Part shown: one piece after another, positions 51,124-60,660 of the stretch | Layout: each line of letters opens with the position of its first letter | How positions within the stretch are numbered: position 1 is the first letter of the stretch | From: Rebecca billardiae RCC1528 | Taxonomy: Eukaryota; Haptophyta | Reading direction: 5' to 3' | Assembly: GCA_965240325.2 (NCBI GenBank) | Contig: OZ251232.1 | Span: 124,001-188,000, forward strand | Length of the DNA: 64,000 nucleotides | Program-made: the position numbers and the translations under genes | The notes under the pieces: model-generated | What the model saw: the letters and a program-made list of their open reading frames with translations, nothing else | Told to the model about the DNA's origin: nothing | The model's database searches: none

Positions 51124-52089
51124 TCATATATATATAGTAGGCGGCGTCGATCGCGAGCGTGCGTGCGGTAGCCTGAGCTGAGGCGCGGGCCGGTGCGCCG
51201 CGGCCGCCACTCGGCGCCGGGGCCCGGGCCCGACCGGACCGGAGTCAGAGGCGGCCGCAGTCCGCAGACCAGGAGCTGATGGCGGCAGTCGTCGACGTCG
51301 ACGACGGCGGGGCGGGCGCTTGTGCGCGAGGCTCGTCGTGGCCTGCAGCTCACTTCGTGCCGACGTGCGTGAGGATCGACTGGCTGCAAGCCTTGCTACA
51401 GGTTCGGGCGACATGCGTGCCCAAGCGACGTGCCGCCGCCGCCGGCCGAGGCGAGGCGGCGGCTGCGTGCGCCTGCGCGCGCTGCTCGAGCGCATGCGCC
51501 TTGGCCGGGAAGCTCGCGCCCATGCCTTAGAAGGCTGCGGCGATCGCGGCGAGATCCGGGCGCGCTCGGCGCGCAGAGCAGGCGCAGCTTGGCCGACCAT
51601 CTTGCCGTGCGCGAGCAGGTGCTGCGCAACGGTGAGCACGTCGTCGGCGGTCATCCATGGCATCTGCGACAGCCACGAGCGACCGGAGGCATGCCGCGCC
51701 GCACGCTGAGCTTTGTTCAGCTGCCTGCGGTGCGTCTGGGCTTTGAGCAGCAGGTAGTGAGTCGGCGCCGTCAGTTCAGCGGCGCAGATGCGCACGCCTT
51801 TCAGGTTCCGGCCGTCCACAAAGCACGCGGGGCTGGAGAAGACGTGCGGGAACCAGCGCGGGGCGAAGATGGCAAAGAGCAGGCGGTCATGCGCCTGCGC
51901 TTGCCACGCGCACGGCAGTGCGGCCGCATTGTCCGACGTGAGCGCGAGCGCGTACACGTCGAGGTCGCCGGCCGATATGACGAGCACAGCGTCCCAATGC
52001 TCAGGGTCGCCGTTTTCGAGGAGGAGGTCGATCTGGGGCAGAGATGGCAGCGCGGCACTCGCCTGGCCCTCGTCAGGCTGCGCGCTCAT
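51124..52089 (-). CDS. Unknown protein with an ordered 160-residue N-terminus
   Basis: 321 residues from MSAQPDEGQASAALPSLPQID. Residues 20-165 look like a folded domain (LLLENGDPEHWDAVLVISAGDLDVYALALT, DRLLFAIFAPRWFPHVFSSPACFVDGRNLKGVRI, MTADDVLTVAQHLLAHGKMV), with normal hydrophobic alternation. After about residue 190 the sequence becomes Arg/Pro-rich and may be read-through of an intron or non-coding DNA, so the true C-terminus is uncertain. I do not recognise the family. It is enclosed by the 37-bp inverted repeats, so it may belong to a mobile element. Confidence 0.5.
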   Translation of the reverse strand: MSAQPDEGQASAALPSLPQIDLLLENGDPEHWDAVLVISAGDLDVYALALTSDNAAALPCAWQAQAHDRLLFAIFAPRWFPHVFSSPACFVDGRNLKGVRICAAELTAPTHYLLLKAQTHRRQLNKAQRAARHASGRSWLSQMPWMTADDVLTVAQHLLAHGKMVGQAAPALRAERARISPRSPQPSKAWARASRPRRMRSSSARRRTQPPPRLGRRRRHVAWARMSPEPVARLAASRSSRTSARSELQATTSLAHKRPPRRRRRRRLPPSAPGLRTAAASDSGPVGPGPRRRVAAAAHRPAPQLRLPHARSRSTPPTIYI

Positions 52090-52204
52090 CCGCGCGGCAG
52101 CTTCGCGCAGCGTACCTCCCGCCGTCAGCGCCGCAGGGCAGCGGCGGCCACAACGCCGCCGAGCCGGAGGCTGGTGCCAACGGACTCGCAGTGCGTTGGC
52201 TGTC

Positions 52205-52243
52205 GACTGCGCCGTGACTCCCAGTGGGAGTCACGGCGCAGTC
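52205..52243. repeat. 39-bp perfect palindrome (19-bp arms, 1-nt centre)
   Basis: Arms GACTGCGCCGTGACTCCCA and its complement around a single G. It lies five bases inside the right 37-bp repeat. Confidence 0.95.
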
Positions 52244-52247
52244 GGCT

Positions 52248-52284
52248 CGCCCGATCCTGAGGGTTTGCTCCCCAAGCCGCCGGC
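52248..52284. repeat. 37-bp inverted repeat, right copy
   Basis: Exact reverse complement of 50614-50650. Confidence 0.95.
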
Positions 52285-53171
52285 TTTGAGGCCGACACGC
52301 CACACTGGGGCACATATCACCTGAGGGCCAGGCCTTCTGTGTGATAACCCGTACCCCAGTCATCATGCCGCTTGATACACGCCTTCCCCAACCGACAGAG
52401 TGCCGGGCTCTACTGATTGACATTCCCTACTACATCCTCATCCTGTCGGCGCGCTGTCGCATCGGCGCCCACTGCCCAGTCGGCGAGTTCGGACGACCGA
52501 CGTTTTGTGGACGACGGTGGGGCGAGGACGACGGGCGCTGGCGCGCCGCGAGGCGGCCGCAGCCCGCTCGTCCAGGCCTCGCAGGCGGACGGCTGAACGA
52601 ATTTTTCCGGCGGCGCTACCGCCATCGGCGACGGCTTCATGGGCGGCCGACAGTGGCTCACAGTTGGCGGGCGTCAATCTCGCCTGCCTGAGCTGTGTGC
52701 GTCTCTTATTCTTAGTAAACTGTACGACTGCTGAACTCGTGATGCCATGGTTCTGAATGCTACTAAGAGCCGTACCGAAGATAGATCGTAACGTCAAGCA
52801 AGTGTTGTCAGTGCCACTGGCACCAGCCCGTCTGGCCGTGGACGGTGGACAGCGGGTGGTCAGTTACGGATTACCAGTGTCCAGTCCCGGGCGAGTCGAG
52901 CATCGCCTAAGCGGTACTATGAGACCGCTCGCTGCCCTCCGAGCGGGAGTCATCGGACTTGCGGCACATCGGAGTCCAGTGTTCGCGCCGGGCGCGCGGG
53001 CGGTATACCGCACTCCACACTGACACAGCACACTCCAAGTCCACAGCGGGCACGGCACTTGACTATTGTCAGCCGACGCACCTGCTGCCACCACACGCCA
53101 CACGTGACACGCCTCACGCCCACGCCGCTTGGCGCTTATGACCTGCCTCCCGAGGCTGCCAGCGTCACCCG
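52285..53171. other. Intergenic, no gene seen
   Basis: It contains GTGTGCGTCTCTTATTCTTAG at about 52697. A closely related GTGTGCGTTTCTCTATTCTTAG lies at about 54302, just upstream of the AKR gene, so this may be a shared dispersed or promoter-type element. Short inverted pieces are present. No domain-bearing frame was found. Confidence 0.4.
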
Positions 53172-54251
53172 CTAGCGAGCCCCCATTCGATCGGGGCCGT
53201 GCTCGGCGCCTTTGGAGAAGCCGCGCACATAGGTTGCCGCGTGCCCGGACGCCTGTAGCGCGTGCCAGGCGGCGTCGATGCCACTGAGCAGCGGCTGCGG
53301 CAGCGGGCCGCCGGCCAGGCCAGCCAGGTTGTCGCGGAGTTGCCTCGCGCTCGACGCGCCCACGAGGATCGCGTCACCCAGATCCGCGCGAAGCGCCGAG
53401 TGATGCACCATCCAGCGCAGCGCAGCGTGCGCGGGCGGCACATTCGCGGCCACACACGCCGCCACAAACGCCTCGGCGGCCGCCACCTGAGGCTGGCTCA
53501 GGTAACGGTTCTGGTACAGCTTCTGGCGGAAGCGGCCCGTCTGCGCGCCCTGCAGCGAGGCCGCCGTGTGCTTCCCCGTGAGCAGCCCCCCCGCGAGCGG
53601 GTTGTACGCGTAGAACCGCACGCCGAGCGCGCGCAGCGTGGGGAGCAGTCCGGCCTCCACGTCCCGGGAGATCGGGTTGTACAGCCCCTGGTACACGCTC
53701 ACCTTGGGCAACCCCTTCTGCGAGCAGAGCGCGCTGAAGCGCTCGACCTCGCGCGCCGCGTAGTTCGAGAGGCCAAGCTCGACGAACCCGCCCGCGCGAT
53801 GCACCCGCGCGAGCCCGTCCAGCGCCTCCTCCACGGTCGACTTTGTGTCGGGTGAGTGCAGGTAGAGGATCTGCACACGGCTCGTGTCGAGGGCGCGCAG
53901 CGACTTGCTCGCCATCCTCTCGATGTTGCGTGGCTTGAAGCCGCCGCCGAAGGACGGGACCTTCGTGGCGAGCTTAAACTTCCCGTGGAGCGGTGACGAC
54001 GGCGGCCCGAGCAGACTGCCGAGCAGCTCCTCGGTTCGGCCCCCCTGGTAGACGCGTGCCGTGTCGAGTTCAGCGGTGTGCCCGGAGCCAAGCCAAAGCT
54101 CGAGCATTGAGCGTGCCTCGCTGGCGTTCGCCTGGCCGCCCATCGTCATTGTCCCCAGCACAACGGACATCCGTCCCTGCTGCGCGGGCTGCGCCCTCGC
54201 CGCGCACGCGATGCCCAGCAGCGAGGCGATCCGCAGGCCCGCCCGCATCAT
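53172..54251 (-). CDS. Aldo-keto reductase, AKR7 type
   Basis: 359 residues, single exon. An N-terminal hydrophobic stretch (MMRAGLRIASLLGIACAARA) resembles a signal or transit peptide; a cytosolic form could start at Met28 (54170). The (beta/alpha)8 catalytic tetrad is present: Asp63 and Tyr68 in ELDTARVYQGG, Lys97 in LATKVPS, His132 in LYLHSPD. AKR7 hallmarks are GTMTMGG, VYQGLYNPISRDVE and RFYAYNPLAGGLLTGK, with an ALRWMVHHS near the C-terminus. AKR7 enzymes reduce aldehydes (succinic semialdehyde, dicarbonyls) with NADPH; the substrate here is not known. Length matches the family (about 330-360). Confidence 0.94.
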   Translation of the reverse strand: MMRAGLRIASLLGIACAARAQPAQQGRMSVVLGTMTMGGQANASEARSMLELWLGSGHTAELDTARVYQGGRTEELLGSLLGPPSSPLHGKFKLATKVPSFGGGFKPRNIERMASKSLRALDTSRVQILYLHSPDTKSTVEEALDGLARVHRAGGFVELGLSNYAAREVERFSALCSQKGLPKVSVYQGLYNPISRDVEAGLLPTLRALGVRFYAYNPLAGGLLTGKHTAASLQGAQTGRFRQKLYQNRYLSQPQVAAAEAFVAACVAANVPPAHAALRWMVHHSALRADLGDAILVGASSARQLRDNLAGLAGGPLPQPLLSGIDAAWHALQASGHAATYVRGFSKGAEHGPDRMGAR

Positions 54252-54386
54252 CGCCGCGAGCGCCTTGGCAGCCCCCCCACTGACGCTGGCTGAGGAAGAC
54301 TCGTGTGCGTTTCTCTATTCTTAGCGGTACTGTACCGGTATACAGTGACAGTACTGTATATATCATGATGATGATACAGTTCAAAC
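54252..54386. promoter_or_regulatory. Upstream region of the AKR gene
   Basis: The minus-strand AKR gene starts at 54251. This AT-richer stretch includes GTGTGCGTTTCTCTATTCTTAG and short GTACTGTAC palindromes (54330-54360). Promoter identity is inferred only from position. Confidence 0.3.
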
Positions 54387-54690
54387 GAATGTACTCATGA
54401 ACAGACTCACTGTGTCGTAGTACCCGTGGCACTACTGTATTGCTGGCTACTCGGACCGATGGCGATGTGCGGTGCACAGCCTACTCGTGCACCGCGCATG
54501 CGGGCGTGACGCGCGGCATCGCGCGCGACGGCGCGGCGGAATGTACTCATGAATTACGGACTCACTGTGTCGTAGTACCCGTGGCACTACTGTATTGCTG
54601 GCTACTCGGACCGATGGCGATGTGCGGTGCACAGCCTACTCGTGCACCGCGCATGCGGGCGTGACGCGCGGCATCGCGCGCGACGGCGCG
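54387..54690. repeat. About 150-bp tandem duplication covering the 3' end of the sugar-transporter gene
   Basis: The sequence from GAATGTACTCATGAA through GCGCGCGACGGCGCGGCG occurs at about 54387-54539 and again at 54538-54692 with a small change (AACAGACTCAC versus AATTACGGACTCAC). The right copy contains the last 17 codons and stop of the SLC35A gene (54636-54692); the left copy is an out-of-gene duplicate of them. Confidence 0.93.
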
Positions 54691-55937
54691 GCGGGCGAGA
54701 AGCTGTCGCGCCGCGGGCTTGCGCCGTAGCCGTCGGCCGAGCCCGCGCCCTGAGGCGAACTGTCGCGCAGCGCCGCGCTGACGCCGGAGGCTCCGTCGCC
54801 GCCGTTGAGCGCGGCGCACGCCTCGGCGCCGCCGCCGCCGCCGCCCAGGCCGCGCTCCGAGGCGCGCGCCATCGCATCGGGCGCCAGGTCCGCCCACGCG
54901 TTCCTGAACCGCGCCCTGCCGCCGCCATTCGCCGCCGCCGCCGCCACCGCCGCCGTCGCGCTCACCTTGGCCACGGCAGGCCGGCGCGTCGCGGGCCGCG
55001 CGTAGAGCACGACCGACGCGCAGACGAGGACGATGCCGCGCACGAGCGCGGCGCTGGGCCGCAGCCCGAAGAGCGGGATCGACGCGAGCGCGGAGACGAT
55101 GATCGACACCACCGTGGCGAACACCTTGATGATGTTGTCCGCGTACTTGATCACCGCCGCCACGAGCAGCCCGCCCGCGGCGTTGAGGACGACCACGACC
55201 ACCGCCTCGAGATCGAAGCCGCCGAGCGCGCCGTGCGCGCGGATGTGCGCGCCGTCGGACCAGAGCGCGCCCGCGATGGCGATGGGCAGCGCGAAGAGCC
55301 CGAGCTGCACGTTCCGCACCCACATCGACGCCGTCGAGTGCTTGAGAAGCTTCTCAAAGTACACGGACGAGAAGCCGGACAGCATCGCAGCGACCACGAC
55401 CGAGAGCAGCCCCGTGCTGTCCATGCGCAGCTGCGAGGCGGGCGCGGACGCGCCGGCGGCGGGCGCGTCGGGCTGCTGGACGGCGATCACTCCGGCCGAG
55501 AGCACGAGCAGCGAGAACCACTGCACGCCCTCCAGCCGCCTGCGCAGCAGCGCGACCGAGAAGAGCGCCGTGAAGAGCGTCTTGAGCTGGTACACGACCT
55601 GGAAGGTGGCGGCGTCGACGTGCGAGAGGGCGACGAAGAGGAGGTAGGACTGGAGGGTGTACAGCACCGCGGGCACGCCCACCTTGCACACCTCCCCCGG
55701 CCGCTCGAGCAGGTGCGTGCGCAGCTGCTCGGGCAGCGCGCGCGCGCCGATCGCGCTGAGGCACAGCGCGAGCTTGAGCATCTCCGAGAGAGCGACGGCG
55801 ACGGAGGGCAGGTAGCGCCCGGCCGGCCCGACGGGCGCTGAGCGCGAGTGTCGCATCACGAGCACGAGCGAGGAGTTCTGCGCGACCAGCAGCACGAGCA
55901 CCGCCCGCTTCAGCCACGCGCCGCGCGTGGCGTCCAT
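54636..55937 (-). CDS. SLC35A-type nucleotide-sugar transporter
   Basis: 433 residues from the ATG at 55937 (MDATRGAWLKRAVLVLLVAQNSS); upstream in-frame sequence is Arg/Ala-rich and lies in a repeat element, so I exclude it. About ten transmembrane helices are visible. Nucleotide-sugar-transporter marks are VPAVLYTLQSYLLFVALSHVDAATFQVVYQLKTLFTALFSVALL (the classic YxxQN/YQLKI-type helix pair), SGFSSVYFEKLLKHS, VRNVQLGLF and GGLLVAAVIKYADNIIKVFATVVSIIVSALAS. These resemble UDP-galactose / UDP-GlcNAc / CMP-sialic acid carriers of the Golgi; the exact sugar cannot be read from sequence. The C-terminal 110 residues are Ala/Gly/Ser-rich and cytosolic. The last codons sit in a tandem duplication. 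Confidence 0.93.
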   Translation of the reverse strand: MDATRGAWLKRAVLVLLVAQNSSLVLVMRHSRSAPVGPAGRYLPSVAVALSEMLKLALCLSAIGARALPEQLRTHLLERPGEVCKVGVPAVLYTLQSYLLFVALSHVDAATFQVVYQLKTLFTALFSVALLRRRLEGVQWFSLLVLSAGVIAVQQPDAPAAGASAPASQLRMDSTGLLSVVVAAMLSGFSSVYFEKLLKHSTASMWVRNVQLGLFALPIAIAGALWSDGAHIRAHGALGGFDLEAVVVVVLNAAGGLLVAAVIKYADNIIKVFATVVSIIVSALASIPLFGLRPSAALVRGIVLVCASVVLYARPATRRPAVAKVSATAAVAAAAANGGGRARFRNAWADLAPDAMARASERGLGGGGGGAEACAALNGGDGASGVSAALRDSSPQGAGSADGYGASPRRDSFSPAAPSRAMPRVTPACAVHE

Positions 55938-56700
55938 GGCGCCGTGGTCGGCGTCCTCTTCGGGCTTTGGACTACTTGTCTTCAGAGCGTTGCGCCAGCT
56001 GGACAAACGCGAAGGGACCCACCGTCCAGGATCCTTGGACTTGTGGAGGGCCCCGGCGAGACCTGCACTCGGATCGGGGCCCTCTCCCGCTGTGCCGCTT
56101 GCGGCGCACGCCTGACCGGTGCGGCGGGCGACGTGTGCGCACGCCGTGCAGCTCGCGGCGCGTGCGCGTTGGCTAGATGGCACACGTCTCCCGACGCACA
56201 AGTCGAATGACCGCAGCTGGGATGCCCTTTCGCGCCGCAAGGACGCTTGCGAGGCCGGTCGCGCGGCCGAGCGGCGTGGCCGTGCCGCCTGCACGCAGTG
56301 CGCCCATGGACTTGGCTTCGCCGCGCGCGCTGAGGCTGGCGAGCGTCACGGCCGAATTCTACGACGCGCGCGACGCGCCATCTGCCTGCTTCCTTGCCTC
56401 CGACGCACGTTTTCTGCGGACAGCGGCGACTCGCCCGCCCATGCGGCGGCGAGCCGCCATCCACCGCGCTTCGCCCTAAACAGAGCGCGGAACATTTCGT
56501 TTTGAAAAGCGCAGATCTGAAAAGACCGGAGGGCGTTTGTCCAGCTGGCGCAACGCCCCTGAGAGCTGACGATGGCGGCGGATTGCCGGCGGATTTCAAT
56601 CATTTCATGCATGCATTGCCATTTCATTTTCACGGCCGGATTATTTTCACGGCGGGCGCAGGCTTTCTGTGCCGTGTGCGCCCTCGGTTGATGCCATATA
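55938..56700. other. Intergenic with a 570-bp inverted-repeat-bounded segment
   Basis: Upstream of the sugar-transporter gene; apart from the inverted-repeat segment nothing is recognised. A TTTTCACGGCGGGCGCAGG stretch lies near 56645. Confidence 0.4.
55987..56556. mobile_element. MITE-like segment with perfect 24-bp inverted ends
   Basis: The ends at 55987-56010 and 56533-56556 are exact reverse complements, with core GTTTGTCCAGCTGGCGCAAC. Interior 520 bp without a coding domain. It sits about 50 bp upstream of the SLC35A start codon, so the element may overlap that gene's promoter or 5' UTR. Confidence 0.6.
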
Positions 56701-57629
56701 TATATAAACTCTGCCCTGGCGGGCGGGGGGGGTCGGCGGGCCGTGCCAGTGCTGTCGCAATATTTCCCCAGCGGGTTCGCGCCTTTTATTTAGCGGTTTG
56801 ACGGGCAGGATGACGAATAACAATGCGACACACAGATGATGGTGAGCTACCTGACTCACTGACGAATAATAACGCGACAGATGACTCTGGTGATCTCACC
56901 GACAGTGTGATTGCGCGTGTTATTTATTCGTGCACCCACTCGGCGCTACTCGTCAAGTCCCGGGTGCCGAGCCGTCGACTGCGCGCACGCACTGCCAACT
57001 GATTGGCGTGCGACGGCGGCTTGCTTGTGACGCCTGACGGTGACGGTTCAATGTCCTCGGAGCTAAACAGTGGTGGCGGAGTGTGATGTCATGTTTCATT
57101 TGTTTAGGTCGTCTGGAAGTGCGGTGCGCGCGCGCGCAGTGCGAGAGCGTGTGCCACTCGCGATCGAGGGTGGGCACGCGCTGCTCGAGCAGGCACAGGA
57201 AGCGCAGCGCACGTGCCACTGGCTTCACGACGTCGGCCTCGTCCCGCAGCGCTCGTGACATGGTGGAGGATGGGGCGACAATGTTGCACGCTCGGCGTTT
57301 CAGCTCGTCGCGGATGCGCCTCTGGGATCGGTCATAGCGCTCAGTGCGACGAGGGCCGCCGACTCGCCAAGACGCGGTTCCTTCCACGGCTGCAAACCCG
57401 GGAGGTGCGTGCGGTGCGCGTCGTACGCCGCTTTGCGCTGCCCCTCCGTCGCATTGGTCACCGTCGGCGCCATGCAGGCCGGACGTGGGCCCTCGAGCGC
57501 CGAGCGATCTTTGCCCGCGAGCTCGCGAGGAACACCACCGATCGTAGCAAACGGATTTGCATGCGCCCGACCTTGCCAAGGACCGGGGCACGCGACAGTC
57601 CGGTGTGTGGATTCCGGTTATGGTGTTCA

Positions 57630-58172
57630 GAGAGCAGCCCACAGCGGAATAAGGGGTTGGCCACTGCGGCGCGCCCTTCCCGCGGGAGGGTTGGCCACTG
57701 GCGCCGCAGTGGCCAACCCCCCCCCCGGTGGCCAACCCCCCTTCGCCGCCGACGGAGCGCTCCGGGGGCGGCGCGGGCGGTTCGGGTGGGCCCACCCGAC
57801 CACAATGACCCGCGCCGGCCACCGCAACACCGCCTCGCGACCCACTTCGCGCCCCGCGGGCACCTCGCATAAGCGCGCGGCCCCACTGTGCTGGCGGCGC
57901 GTGCCCAGCGCGCGCTGCCGAGCGAGTGTGCGCGGATGGCGCGGGTTCTCCGCGGCGCGGAATGTCGGGGATGATGCAGTCGGTCGTGTCGCTGTGCAGC
58001 GCCAGGTCGCCGGCAGGTTCGCGCGCTGTCACGACGCTGCCCACCACCGAGCGCGGATCCTGCGCTGGGACGGCCAGCTGGGTGCCTTGGCGAGTGCGGC
58101 GGATGGCGAGAGGGATACGGGCGCGCTCGACCGTCGCGAGCGTGGAGAGGAAGCATGTACCTGCGCGCAAGC
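57630..58172. repeat. Terminal inverted repeat, left arm
   Basis: About 543 bp, also containing GGTTGGCCACTGCGGCG and its complement, so each arm can fold on itself; the minus-strand open frame over it recurs on the plus strand of the right arm. Confidence 0.92.
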
Positions 58173-59553
58173 CGCGCCAGCTTGAGCTACCGATCGTTCG
58201 CATGCCATGCACCTCGCACGCGTCTTTTCTTCTTGCCCTTGCGAATGGCGCCGAGCCCTTGACAGGACTACTCGTTCGAGTAACTACTCAGGCATGGCAT
58301 GACAGCAGCCACGTGCGCAGGCGTTGCATACAGATGTACACAGGTTGATGCGCCCACACACAACCCGAAGACTCCGATTCATCGCTTCAAGGCGCTTACG
58401 GTCGGTTGGTTCATCTCCATCGCATGCATGGCTCGTGCAAGCTGATTCGCACTCATCAACAGCCGTCTAAAGCTGCATCAAAACGCACGATCGGTGGCTC
58501 AAGGCGGCGCGGCTTGCGACATAGATATGCTTCCTCGCTCATTCTCAGCTCGTGTCCCGAGATGATCGCATCGCGCGCCAGGCGGGCGCACACGGCTGAG
58601 GCCGGCGCGGACTGCTCATTCTGAGGCGACGCTTGCATGCGCGCTGATCATAGGCGCGGCCAAGTCGACGAGGAGCAAGCCGCGGGGAGCAGAGAGCAGT
58701 ATGACGAGCGCGCTTATGCCACGCAAGCAACGCGCCGCCTTCGCACGGCAACTCGACGGCCGCAGCGCCTCACGCCTCGCGCGCGCTTAACGTGCGTAAT
58801 ATCAGGACGATTGGAAACAAAAGAATAAAACTGACGAAAAGTCGAAAATAAGTCGCCGATTTGTCAGGCGGTGTCACACACTCACACAGACATGCAGCTA
58901 GATGAGCAGAGCGGCAAGCGCGCACGCGGCCGCGCAGGGCACACGGGGACGACTACATCACCGTCGGACCACTCGCCAGGCCCAGCCGCTGAGACGGCCG
59001 CCTGATGACATCTAGCCCTGCACTCTCGCCCCTGACTAGGGGCGGAGTCCGGCGCAGCACGGGCCCATGCGAGCTGCCGCACGGCGCAGGTGGATCCCGC
59101 CGCAGCAGTTCGATCGCGGTGCCGGTGCTGGCGGAGCTCTGCCCACCAACGCCGACTTAATATTGTCGATGACGATCGAGCACTGCCGACGACAAATAAA
59201 GAGACCTGCGCCGTCGTATACCTGTGTCGTTATACATCATAGAATCGGTCTGTTACCACACAGTTGGGCGGTCGCGGCACTCAGTACTGCTGCTACATGT
59301 GCCGCAGTCAGCAAGCCGTAGCTGCTAGTACTGGTGAGTGCTGGCAACGGTACCCCGAGCGCGACTCAGCAGGCACCCCTCATACCGTTCCAGACCGGCC
59401 TGCCCGCAGAGTCTGCGACACCTGAGCACCGACCGACGTCAACCGTGCGCACGGCAAGCTGAGCTCAGACTGAGTGCCCGGGTCGGCTTGTCGCCGTGTG
59501 CTCGTGTGGCCAGTAGCGCGTCAAGTGTGCCCAGCTGGACGAATACCAGGGTG
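58173..59553. other. Unique interior of the transposon
   Basis: 1.38 kb of mixed composition with no open frame longer than about 85 residues and no recognised motif. An A-rich patch is at 58800-58860. Confidence 0.7.
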
Positions 59554-60097
59554 AGCTTGCGCGCAGGTACATGCTTCCTCTCCACGCTCGCGACGGTCGA
59601 GCGCGCCCGTATCCCTCTCGCCATCCGCCGCACTCGCCAAGGCACCCAGCTGGCCGTCCCAGCGCAGGATCCGCGCTCGGTGGTGGGCAGCGTCGTGACA
59701 GCGCGCGAACCTGCCGGCGACCTGGCGCTGCACAGCGACACGACCGACTGCATCATCCCCGACATTCCGCGCCGCGGAGAACCCGCGCCATCCGCGCACA
59801 CTCGCTCGGCAGCGCGCGCTGGGCACGCGCCGCCAGCACAGTGGGGCCGCGCGCTTCTGCGAGGTGCCCGCGGGGCGCGAAGTGGGTCGCGAGGCGGTGT
59901 TGCGGTGGCCGGCGCGGGTCATTGTGGTCGGGTGGGCCCACCCGAACCGCCCGCGCCGCCCCCGGAGCGCTCCGTCGGCGGCGAAGGGGGGTTGGCCACC
60001 GGGGGGGGGGTTGGCCACTGCGGCGCCAGTGGCCAACCCTCCCGCGGGAAGGGCGCGCCGCAGTGGCCAACCCCTTATTCCGCTGTGGGCTGCTCTC
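59554..60097. repeat. Terminal inverted repeat, right arm
   Basis: Near-identical reverse complement of 57630-58172; differences are a few bases, such as in a C/G homopolymer and a CATAAG/CAGAAG site. Confidence 0.92.
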
Positions 60098-60660
60098 TCA
60101 GAAGGCCGCGCCAAATCTTGCGTCGCGTGCGATGGCGCTTCCCGCCCGCGAGACGCCTCGTGATGAGGGCCGTTCCGCACCGAGCCCGACGCGCGACGGT
60201 GAATCGAGCGAGGCGGCCATCGTGCGCAGCGCTTGATGCTATGGCCGGTGCGAGCGTTCGACGTGCACGTCGGGCGAGGATCGCCCCAGGTCGCACGATC
60301 GTGTCGACGCGCCGAGCGTACCGCTCCAAACGCGTCGATTTAGCGCCCGTTCGACCTGCACGCGAGACGACGAGGGCAGCAATCGCGAATCGGGCGAAAA
60401 CACCGTTCGGGAATCCCCGCGCGATGTCCGCGCCGGCGTTGGATTCGGCGCGCGCGGCCCACGCGCTCCGCGCCAGGCGCCATATGGTTTTCGGCCGAGC
60501 GTCCCCAGTGGGAGCTGCGAGGGCGCCCGGTAGTGAGCGAAGCGACCCGGCAGTGAGCGAGGCGATTTTCTTTTCTTTGCGAGGCGATTTTCTTTTTTCC
60601 TTTTCTTTTTCTTATCTTTTTCCCGGGCACTACAAGGGGCGGACCTACGGCCCGCCATAT

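Larger units (their letters stand above)
50614..52284. mobile_element. Segment bounded by perfect 37-bp inverted repeats, carrying one ORF
   Basis: The 1,671-bp interval has perfect inverted ends, a 39-bp near-perfect palindrome just inside the right end (52205-52243) and one long minus-strand frame. That is the layout of a small DNA transposon, but the ORF shows no transposase motif and I could not define a target-site duplication. It could instead be two independent insertions of the same short repeat. Confidence 0.4.
57630..60097. mobile_element. 2,468-bp transposon with about 540-bp terminal inverted repeats, TSD TCA
   Basis: The ends are GAGAGCAGCCCACAGCGG (57630) and its complement (60080-60097). 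The arms at 57630-58172 and 59554-60097 are near-identical reverse complements. TCA flanks both sides (57627-57629 and 60098-60100), and the homologous uninterrupted site at 61687-61689 in copy B has a single TCA, so this is a clean insertion with a 3-bp target-site duplication. The 1.38-kb interior has no transposase. Long inverted repeats, no coding and a 3-bp TSD mark a non-autonomous DNA transposon; TSD length would fit PIF/Harbinger or CACTA-like superfamilies, but the termini do not settle it. Confidence 0.9.
56700..60660 (-). mobile_element. Dispersed element, copy A (interrupted by a 2.47-kb insertion)
   Basis: The left block (CTGCCCTGGCGGGCGGGG ... GTGCCAGTGCTGTCGCAAT, 56712-56761) recurs at 60675-60725. 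The right end (GGGCACTACAAGGGGCGGAC ... CGGCCCGCCATAT) is at about 60628-60660. Segments 57090-57629 and 60098-60660 align in the same orientation with copy B (61240-61689 and 61687-62224), so they are two halves of one element split at a TCA. The minus-strand frames encode RRACNIVAP, ALRDEADVVKPVARAL and EQRVPTLDREWHTL, with conservative differences from copy B; I do not recognise this protein. Confidence 0.65.

Noticed and set aside
57926-59801. Matching open frames in both inverted arms as a gene pair
   Set aside because: They are the same sequence read from the two inverted repeats and contain no recognised domain.
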